From Hymenobacter edaphi (lineage in GTDB: Bacteria > Bacteroidota > Bacteroidia > Cytophagales > Hymenobacteraceae), in NCBI RefSeq assembly GCF_003258365.1, contig NZ_QHKM01000004.1, positions 186,001 to 250,000 on the forward strand: a stretch of 64,000 nucleotides of DNA. The letters are read 5' to 3'. The notes below the pieces were generated by a model, which was not told where the DNA came from, did not search any database, and was given only the letters and a program-made list of their open reading frames with translations. Positions 58,425-64,000 of the stretch are shown here, in pieces. Every line of letters starts with the position of its first letter. The stretch's first letter is position 1. Both the position numbers and the translations under genes were made by a program.

Positions 58425-58871
58425 CTACTGAGCCGCTTCCAGCCAGCGGTAACGGCTCAAGGTTCCGTCGAGGCACATATTGCCGTCGAGCAGCAGGTAA
58501 GGGCCCTGGAGCTGGTAGGCGAAGGTGGGGCTGTACTCAGCGGGTGTCGCGGCCTGCAGGCGGAGCAGGCGCAGGGGCCGCAGCTGGGTGCAGAAGTCGC
58601 CGCTGGCCGGGCGCAGGCGGTACTGCTGGGTCAGCTGTTCGCCGCGGTAGATGCGCACGGTGCTGTCGGGCGCAAACTCGATGACCTCGCGGATGGTGGG
58701 CGCGCTGGCCGGCAGCATGCCGCCCGTTGAGCTTTCCAGCTCCCAGCGGCCAAACACGCTGGCGCGCCCGGGCGCATCCTCTACGGGGTCGTCGGAGCAG
58801 GTCAGGGTTTCGCAGGCGGTTAGCAGCGGCAGCCCGGCCAGCAGAAAAGCGCGGGAGAGGAAACGAGGCAT
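58425..58871 (-). CDS. Small lipoprotein, lipocalin-like (copy 2)
   Basis: The 148-residue protein has a lipoprotein signal ending LPLLTAC and then FGRWELESSTGGMLP, REVIEFAPDSTVRIYRGEQLTQQYRL and a late cysteine loop (LLLDGNMCLDGTLSRY). Design and size match the neighbour at 57982-58386, which follows on the same strand 38 bases downstream, so they are probably a duplicated pair in one operon. They lie inside the aromatic gene group on the other strand, which seems accidental. Confidence 0.7.
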   Translation of the reverse strand: MPRFLSRAFLLAGLPLLTACETLTCSDDPVEDAPGRASVFGRWELESSTGGMLPASAPTIREVIEFAPDSTVRIYRGEQLTQQYRLRPASGDFCTQLRPLRLLRLQAATPAEYSPTFAYQLQGPYLLLDGNMCLDGTLSRYRWLEAAQ

Positions 58872-59022
58872 AAACCAATCGATGTGAAGCAGGAGCCGCG
58901 GCTGCAAAACCGGCCCGGAGCTGGAATAAAGCCGCAAGTGGAAGAGGCGGCGGGGAGTCGTTAGGTTGCATGTTGGCCCCGGTTTCGCGTACAACCATGT
59001 CGAACCCCGAACTTAGCGCCCC

Positions 59023-60060
59023 ATGACCGATTACCTCCACCTTGGCGCCGCGGCCCTGCCCGCCCTTGCGGCCCTGCTCACGCGGCCCGGCACCACGCAG
59101 GTAGCCGTGCTGGCCGACGGCAACACCGCCCGCCTGTGCTACCCGGCCCTGCAGCCCCACCTGCCCGCCGGCCACCGCCTCATCGAAATACCGGCCGGTG
59201 AAGACTACAAGACGCTCGAAACCTGCCAGCGGGTGTGGGACGAGCTGACCGAGCACGGCTTCGACCGGCACAGCGTGCTGGTGTGCCTGGGCGGGGGCGT
59301 GGTGACCGATCTGGGCGGCTTCTGCGCTGCGCTTTACAAGCGCGGGCTGCGCTGCGCCCTGGTGCCCACCACCCTGCTGGCCCAGGTCGATGCGGCCATC
59401 GGCGGCAAGACCGGCGTGGACTACCACGGCTACAAAAACCACCTCGGCGTGTTTCAGCTGCCCGAAGCCGTGTGCATCGATACGCGGTTTCTGGCCACGC
59501 TCGACCCGCGCGAGCTGCGCGCCGGCTACGCCGAAATCGTGAAGCACTGGCTGATTGCCGACGCCGACGCGTTTTACCAGGGCCGGCAGCAGGGCCTGTT
59601 CGTGGAGGACTGGCTGCCGGTGGTGGAGCAGTCGGTGGCGGTGAAGCAGGGCATTGTGCGGCAGGATCCCACGGAGCGCGGGCCGCGCAAGCTGCTCAAC
59701 TTCGGCCACACCGTGGGCCACGCCCTCGAAAGCTACCTGCTGCTGCAGGGGCGCGCCATTCTGCACGGCGAGGCCGTGGCGGCGGGCATGATCTGCGAGG
59801 CCTGGCTGTCGGTGCAGAAAGGCCTGCTCGACGCCGAGGCGCTGGACAAAATCGAAACCTTCCTCTTCACCGTGTTCGAGAAAGTGCAGTTTGTGCTGCT
59901 CGAAACCGAAGCCATTGCCGAGCTGGCCCGCCAGGACAAGAAAAACCAGGGCGAAATCATCAACTGCACCCTGCTGCGCGGCATTGGCGAAGGCGCCTAC
60001 GACCAGCCCGTGACCCTGGCCGAGCTGGCCGCCGGCCTGCGCTACTACCACCGGTTGTAA
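59023..60060 (+). CDS. aroB: 3-dehydroquinate synthase
   Basis: The 345-residue enzyme cyclises DAHP to 3-dehydroquinate with NAD and a divalent metal. The NAD-site motif GGGVVTDLGGFCAALYKRG, PTTLLAQVDAAIGGKTGVD, and the metal-binding NFGHTVGHALE and HGEAVAAGM are all present. The ATG at 59023 fits. AroA begins 59 bases after the stop, so they form an operon with the bifunctional DAHP synthase further upstream. Confidence 0.96.
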   Translation: MTDYLHLGAAALPALAALLTRPGTTQVAVLADGNTARLCYPALQPHLPAGHRLIEIPAGEDYKTLETCQRVWDELTEHGFDRHSVLVCLGGGVVTDLGGFCAALYKRGLRCALVPTTLLAQVDAAIGGKTGVDYHGYKNHLGVFQLPEAVCIDTRFLATLDPRELRAGYAEIVKHWLIADADAFYQGRQQGLFVEDWLPVVEQSVAVKQGIVRQDPTERGPRKLLNFGHTVGHALESYLLLQGRAILHGEAVAAGMICEAWLSVQKGLLDAEALDKIETFLFTVFEKVQFVLLETEAIAELARQDKKNQGEIINCTLLRGIGEGAYDQPVTLAELAAGLRYYHRL

Positions 60061-60119
60061 GTTCGCCGGCTCAATATCCATCACCCGCGCGGCTCCGCGC
60101 GGCGCTACCCGTTGCCTAC

Positions 60120-61364
60120 GTGCTGTCCCCTCAGTTTCCCGATTCGCTCACGCTGCGCTGGTCCGGCGGCCCCCTGCGGGGCACGGCCCTGCTGCCCGCC
60201 TCCAAAAGTGAAAGCAACCGCGCCCTCATCATCCAGGCCCTGGCCGGCGCGGGCACGCTGCACAACCTCTCCGAAGCCAACGACACCCAGCTGATGCGCC
60301 GCCTGCTGGCGCACCCCGCGGCCACCGAGTTCGACGCCGAAGACGCCGGCACCGTCATGCGCTTCCTGACGGCCTACCTGGCCGCCACCGACCGCCGCGC
60401 CCTGCTCACCGGCACCGCCCGCATGCAGGAGCGCCCCATCGGCGTGCTGGTGGATGCCCTACGCCAGCTCGGTGCCCACATCAGCTACGAGGCCCGGGAG
60501 GGCTACCCGCCGCTGCGCCTGCGGGGCTGGCAGCCCACCAGCGGCGCCCCGCTGAGTGTGCGCGGCGACATCAGCAGCCAGTTTATTTCGGCCCTGATGA
60601 TGATTGGGCCGCTGCTGCCCGCGGGGCTGCATTTGCAGCTCACCGGCGCCATCGGCTCGCGGCCCTACATCCTGATGACGGCCGCGCTGATGCGCCACTT
60701 CGGAGCCGAAGTCGACGTGCAGGCGCGGGAGGTGCACGTAGCCCCGGGGCCCTACCAGCCCGCCGACTACACGGTGGAAGCCGACTGGTCGGCGGCCAGC
60801 TACTGGTACAGCCTGGTGGCCCTGGCGCCCGAAGGCTCGCAGCTGCACCTGCCCGGCCTGCGCCGCCACTCCTGGCAGGGCGACCAGGCCATTGCCCGCC
60901 TGATGGAGCCGCTGGGCGTGCGCACCGAGTTCGTGGCCGACGGCGTGATGCTGTACCAGCGCCCCGCCGAAGAACGCGCTGCCCGCGTGGCCATGAACTT
61001 CACCGACTGCCCCGACCTGGCCCAGACCATTGCCGTCACCGCCGCCGCCACCGGCGTGGTGGTCGACATGACCGGCCTCGAAAGCCTGCGCATCAAGGAA
61101 ACCGACCGTATCACAGCCCTGCAGCGCGAGCTAGCCAAGTTCGGCGCCGTGCTGGCCCCCGCCGGCCGCGACATATTCCAGGCCTCGGCCCCGAACCTGC
61201 ACGTGGGCGGCCAGACCGTGCACACCTACCACGACCACCGCATGGCCATGGCCTTTGCTCCGCTGGCCCTGCGCGGCGACGTGACCGTGGAAACGCCGGC
61301 CGTGGTGCGCAAGTCCTACCCGTTTTTCTGGGAAGAGCTGCGGCAGGCCGGGTTCGAGCTGTAG
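60120..61364 (+). CDS. aroA: 3-phosphoshikimate 1-carboxyvinyltransferase (EPSP synthase)
   Basis: The 414-residue enzyme adds enolpyruvate from PEP to shikimate-3-phosphate. Conserved pieces are LPASKSESNRALI, EDAGTVMRFL (the usual NAGTAMR reads DAGTVMR, common in the phylum), QERPIGVLVDALRQLGA, GDISSQFISAL, ESLRIKETDRI and YHDHRMAMAFA. No ATG fits before the conserved start; the GTG at 60120 gives MLSPQFPDSLTLRW. The frame is open far upstream across aroB, but that part is antiparallel to nothing and not conserved. Confidence 0.95.
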   Translation: MLSPQFPDSLTLRWSGGPLRGTALLPASKSESNRALIIQALAGAGTLHNLSEANDTQLMRRLLAHPAATEFDAEDAGTVMRFLTAYLAATDRRALLTGTARMQERPIGVLVDALRQLGAHISYEAREGYPPLRLRGWQPTSGAPLSVRGDISSQFISALMMIGPLLPAGLHLQLTGAIGSRPYILMTAALMRHFGAEVDVQAREVHVAPGPYQPADYTVEADWSAASYWYSLVALAPEGSQLHLPGLRRHSWQGDQAIARLMEPLGVRTEFVADGVMLYQRPAEERAARVAMNFTDCPDLAQTIAVTAAATGVVVDMTGLESLRIKETDRITALQRELAKFGAVLAPAGRDIFQASAPNLHVGGQTVHTYHDHRMAMAFAPLALRGDVTVETPAVVRKSYPFFWEELRQAGFEL

Positions 61365-61377
61365 CGTGGCCTTTGGC

Positions 61378-61451
61378 CCGCGTCCGCCTGAGCGGTGGTC
61401 GTTGAGCGGAACCGGCAGGACGAGTGAAATGACTACCGGCCGGACGCGGGC
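61378..61451. repeat. Inverted repeat after aroA
   Basis: CCCGCGTCCG (61378-61387) and CGGACGCGGG (61441-61450) can pair, with a second partial match of GGTGGTC and GACTACC inside. It lies between the convergent aroA and metal-receptor genes and may be a terminator or another palindromic repeat; it was not matched with elements A-E. Confidence 0.45.
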
Positions 61452-61462
61452 TGAAGCCGGCG

Positions 61463-62290
61463 CTACTCCGTGCCCAACCCCCGGAAGTACGCCGCCGACT
61501 GCCGCAAACGGCTGCCGTACCAGCTGAACAGCTCCCCGTCGACCACCAGCACTCGGGCCTGCGGGCAGATGGCCTGAAATTCGGCCACGTGCTTCGGCTG
61601 AAACGGGTAGGGCTCGGAGGACAGCAGAATCACCGCCGGATTGGCTGCGGCCAGCTGTTCCGGGCTGATTTCGGGGTAGCGCGTGTGGTCCGCGAATACG
61701 TTGCGGAAGCCGGCCCGCGGCAGCATCTCGTGGATAAACGTGCCCGCCGCGGCTACCATGTAGGGCTGCCGCCAGATGAAGTACGCGGCCGATTGCAGCT
61801 CCGGGGCCGCCGGCAGAGCTGCAAACGACGCGCTGATTTCGGCGGTGAGCTGCTCCGCGCGCGTTTTGGTGCCCGTAATCAGGCCCACGCGGCGCATCAT
61901 GTCCAGCGCGTCGTCCAAGGTCACGATGTCGCTCATCCACACCGGGTACTGCGCCGCCAGCTGCTCGATGCCTTCCCGGTAGTTTTCCTCCTTGTTGCCG
62001 ATGATGAGGTCGGGCTTCAGCGCGGCAATCCGGTCGAAGTGAAAGTTCTTGGTGCCGCCCACGACGGCCGCCTGCTGGCGCGCTTCGGCCGGATGCAGGC
62101 AGAACTTGGTCACGCCCACCACCCGCGCCGCCAGGCCCAGGTCGAAGAGCAGCTCCGTCTGCGAGGGCACCAACGACACGATGCGCCGCGGCGGAAACGG
62201 CACGGCCACGCGCCGGTTCATTTGGTCCGTGACGGTGAGGGGCGGAAAGACGGGCGGCAGCTTGAGCACGGGTTCGGGGTAGGGCGGCAA
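61463..62290 (-). CDS. Helical-backbone metal receptor (BtuF/FhuD-like)
   Basis: The 275-residue protein follows the substrate-binding protein pattern of the BtuF/FhuD group: TVTDQMNRRVAV, RIVSLVPSQTELLFDLG, ALKPDLIIGNKEEN, YPVWMSDIVTLDDALDM and the C-terminal LVVDGELFSWYG. Such proteins bind cobalamin, haem or siderophores for ABC importers, but no transport genes are near and no signal peptide is visible, so it may act in the cytoplasm. TTG at 62290 is used as start; a GTG at 62269 is an alternative. Confidence 0.82.
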   Translation of the reverse strand: MPPYPEPVLKLPPVFPPLTVTDQMNRRVAVPFPPRRIVSLVPSQTELLFDLGLAARVVGVTKFCLHPAEARQQAAVVGGTKNFHFDRIAALKPDLIIGNKEENYREGIEQLAAQYPVWMSDIVTLDDALDMMRRVGLITGTKTRAEQLTAEISASFAALPAAPELQSAAYFIWRQPYMVAAAGTFIHEMLPRAGFRNVFADHTRYPEISPEQLAAANPAVILLSSEPYPFQPKHVAEFQAICPQARVLVVDGELFSWYGSRLRQSAAYFRGLGTE

Positions 62291-62451
62291 GATACGGCTT
62301 CGGCCCGGCAGCGGGGCACCGACCCGCAGGCCCCGCTGCCGGGCCGAAGCCGGTGCGTTGGCCGGGCGCCAACAACGACCCGGCCGGCGCGGCAGAAGCA
62401 GGAGCTTCTGCCGCGCCGGCCGGGGGCATCAAGCAGGTAGCCGCTCGGCTG

Positions 62452-63003
62452 CTACGCGAGGCGCTGGTTCAGGGAGCCGTTGGAAGTGTCGGCGCGCTGA
62501 AACAGCCAGGCCGAGCCCAGCCAGAAGGCGGCAAACACCACGCTGATGCCCCATTCCTGGGGTTTTACCTCGATGTGCGAAACGAGGAGCGCCACGACCG
62601 GAACCAGCAGCTGCAGCAGGGCTGCGGCTCCCGTGGCGTAAGCCATGCTGCGGGCCTGAAAGCGCCCCATCAAAGCCCCGCCCAGCGCCAGCAGGGGCAC
62701 GGCCCCGCAGAGCAGGTTGGCCGCGTTCGGGCCGCTGCCGATAAAGCCCACGGCCAGGTTGGACCACACCAGCAGCAGCGTCGTCAGCACGGCCCCGGCG
62801 GCCGCCAGCCGGTACACCACCGGGCCCCGCCGGCTGGCCACCAGCTCCAGCGCCAGCCCGACGCTGAACAGCAAAGCGCCCATCACAATGAAATCGAGCG
62901 GGCTCCAGTTGACTTCGGCCGTGAACTGCATGGCCACCAGCGGGACCAGCAGCAGGGTAGCGGTGATGAGCGAGACGCGGGTGAGGCTTTTGGAGAGGTT
63001 CAT
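62452..63003 (-). CDS. Hypothetical integral membrane protein
   Basis: The 183-residue protein has six hydrophobic segments, such as LITATLLLVPLVAMQFTAEV, LDFIVMGALLFSVGLALELV and LLQLLVPVVALLVSHIEV, with short loops. It is probably a small inner membrane protein; the pattern is common in Bacteroidetes near stress or regulatory genes, but no family was named. The ATG at 63003 begins MNLSKSLTRVSLITA. The gene stands alone. Confidence 0.7.
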   Translation of the reverse strand: MNLSKSLTRVSLITATLLLVPLVAMQFTAEVNWSPLDFIVMGALLFSVGLALELVASRRGPVVYRLAAAGAVLTTLLLVWSNLAVGFIGSGPNAANLLCGAVPLLALGGALMGRFQARSMAYATGAAALLQLLVPVVALLVSHIEVKPQEWGISVVFAAFWLGSAWLFQRADTSNGSLNQRLA

Positions 63004-63223
63004 GACGTTGGAGGTTTGTGCTAACGCGGTGCAGTGACAATGCAAAGGAAGTAAAGAACTTTGAGTTTCAAAGTAATTTACGAATGATTTTCTTTGCGGT
63101 TGCAGCAAAGTGCATGATTAACAAGGAGATGTCGCCGGCGGAGGGCCGGTTCTCAGGCCGTCAGGCCGCCCGCCGCGCTGTTTGCCTGAACCGTGGCTTG
63201 ATCTGCCGCCGGTACCGGATGGG

Positions 63224-64000
63224 CTATACCAAGCGGTAGTTGCGGTACTCAAACAGGCGCTTACCCGTCAGCTGCTCAATCCAGTGCAGCACGCGGTTTT
63301 TCAGCTTGAAGTGCTTGCGCGTCACGTCGATGTCGACCTGCCAGTTCTGCCGCTCTACCCGCGCTTGCATCACCGCCGGGTGGGTGCCCTCGAAGCGCCG
63401 CAGGGAGTCGTAGTCGTCGAAGTTGAAGGCTTCGGCCGCGGCCAGCGGGTGCTGCTCGGGCGCGCGGCCCTCGTCCCAGAGCGAGTCGAGGTTTTTGATT
63501 TTGGTGAGCATCTGCTGGGGGCTTTTCACCCAGCCGTAGTGGTACACGCTGGCGTGAGCGGGCTTCACGCGCAGCTTCTCGCCCTCGCGCCGGAAGCCCT
63601 GCGCGTCGCGGTAGGAGCGGATGGCCTTGTCAGGGCGCACGATGCGCACCTCCCGCCGGTACCAGCGCCGACTGTCGCCCACGTAGTCGTAGGTGCCATA
63701 GAAGTGGGTGTAGTCGAACAGCAGCCCGTCCACTTCCGGGTTGTGCAGGTGCTCTTTGCAGGCCTTGCGAATGGCGTGATGGTACTGCTCGTGCACCACT
63801 TCGTCGGCCTGGATGTAGAAGGCCCAGTCGGCGTCGGGCCGGATCTGCTGGAAGGCCTTGTCCGTCTCGGCCGCCAGCACCGCGCCGCCCTTGCGCAGGG
63901 CCGGGTCCCAGGTGGAGTGCACGATGCGAATCTTGGGCGAATCGATGCTGCGGATCAGCCCCTCGGTGTCGTCGTCGCTGTCGCCCACGCTCACCACCAT
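63224..64000 (-). CDS. Glycosyltransferase family 2 protein, C-terminal part
   Basis: The frame runs off the right end of the window, leaving 258 residues. VSVGDSDDDTEGLI and DWAFYIQADEVVHE are the GT2-type segments, the latter holding the acidic residues that bind the nucleotide sugar and metal. WYRREVRIVRPDKAIRSYRDAQGF and VYHYGWVKSPQQM follow and the protein ends with a basic helix (KHFKLKNRVLHWIEQLTG). The true start is outside the window. Acceptor and sugar are unknown. Confidence 0.85.
   Translation of the reverse strand: MVVSVGDSDDDTEGLIRSIDSPKIRIVHSTWDPALRKGGAVLAAETDKAFQQIRPDADWAFYIQADEVVHEQYHHAIRKACKEHLHNPEVDGLLFDYTHFYGTYDYVGDSRRWYRREVRIVRPDKAIRSYRDAQGFRREGEKLRVKPAHASVYHYGWVKSPQQMLTKIKNLDSLWDEGRAPEQHPLAAAEAFNFDDYDSLRRFEGTHPAVMQARVERQNWQVDIDVTRKHFKLKNRVLHWIEQLTGKRLFEYRNYRLV

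Noticed and set aside
59235-60119. Long in-frame extension of aroA across aroB
   Set aside because: It overlaps aroB in another frame and has the composition of a shadow; EPSP synthase homology starts only at about 60130.
1-64000. tRNA, rRNA, insertion sequences or prophage genes
   Set aside because: Scanning both strands by eye showed no cloverleaf with TTCGA arm in a fitting place, no rRNA motifs and no transposase or phage proteins; a dedicated search could still find a short tRNA.

Overview
The window is about 64 kb of GC-rich DNA from a Bacteroidetes chromosome, most likely a Hymenobacter-like member of the Cytophagales. This rests on the typical gene run bamD-rpoZ-coaBC-porD-recN, the Bacteroidetes-type FabI and DAHP synthase-chorismate mutase fusion, many small lipoproteins, and -7 promoter elements of the form TAnnTTTG close to start codons (before tilS, the OstA-like gene, bamD, recN, fabI, mmcQ/yjbR and lysS). 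No rRNA, tRNA, CRISPR array, insertion sequence or prophage was seen.

Layout. 0-5.6 kb: the 3' end of mutL, two tandem rhomboid proteases, an AlkD-like and macro-domain gene pair, mdh, then a degenerate 21-bp tandem repeat and a lipoprotein. 5.8-18.7 kb: tilS, a GDPD lipoprotein, a large OstA-like protein, the bamD-rpoZ-coaC/coaB-porD operon, recN, a GIY-YIG nuclease gene between two palindromes, and fabI. 18.8-28.7 kb: a Kazal lipoprotein, a remnant of an arylamine N-acetyltransferase, a 2-hydroxyacid dehydrogenase, a TPR histidine kinase, an FAD dehydrogenase, a CarboxypepD_reg protein beside a GAGTACTC repeat cluster, and a set of small genes. 28.7-46.4 kb: a tail-specific protease, then mostly minus-strand accessory and enzyme genes (SDRs, barstar-like, ABC exporter, a frameshifted DUF4274 gene, alpha/beta hydrolases, M28 peptidase, dienelactone hydrolase, cupin, second Kazal lipoprotein). 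46.5-48.3 kb: two ytxH-like genes followed by two homologous non-coding units. 48.3-64 kb: lysS, a second tail-specific protease, a stress protein, proline dehydrogenase, the DAHP synthase/chorismate mutase-aroB-aroA group, a helical-backbone metal receptor and a partial glycosyltransferase.

Two observations stand out. First, 46.5-48.3 kb holds four promoter-like motifs with the same AAC-N16-CGT(T/A) geometry, before ytxH1, ytxH2 and two about 250-bp non-coding units. Each unit ends in a strong hairpin whose stem differs in sequence between copies but still pairs. This looks like a stress-sigma regulon with a tandem pair of small RNAs. Second, at least five dispersed palindromes have three different stem 'headers' (ATGTC/GACAT, ATCCT/AGGA, ATTGC/GCAAT) around a related GAGC-rich core. 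Two of them flank a GIY-YIG nuclease gene in opposite orientation, and another sits exactly at the junction of the CoaC and CoaB domains and separates what is usually one fused gene. This suggests a REP-like mobile system served by a GIY-YIG nuclease.

All calls come from reading the sequence without database searches. Family names are recognition-based, and start codons were chosen from signal peptides, conserved N-termini and operon spacing.
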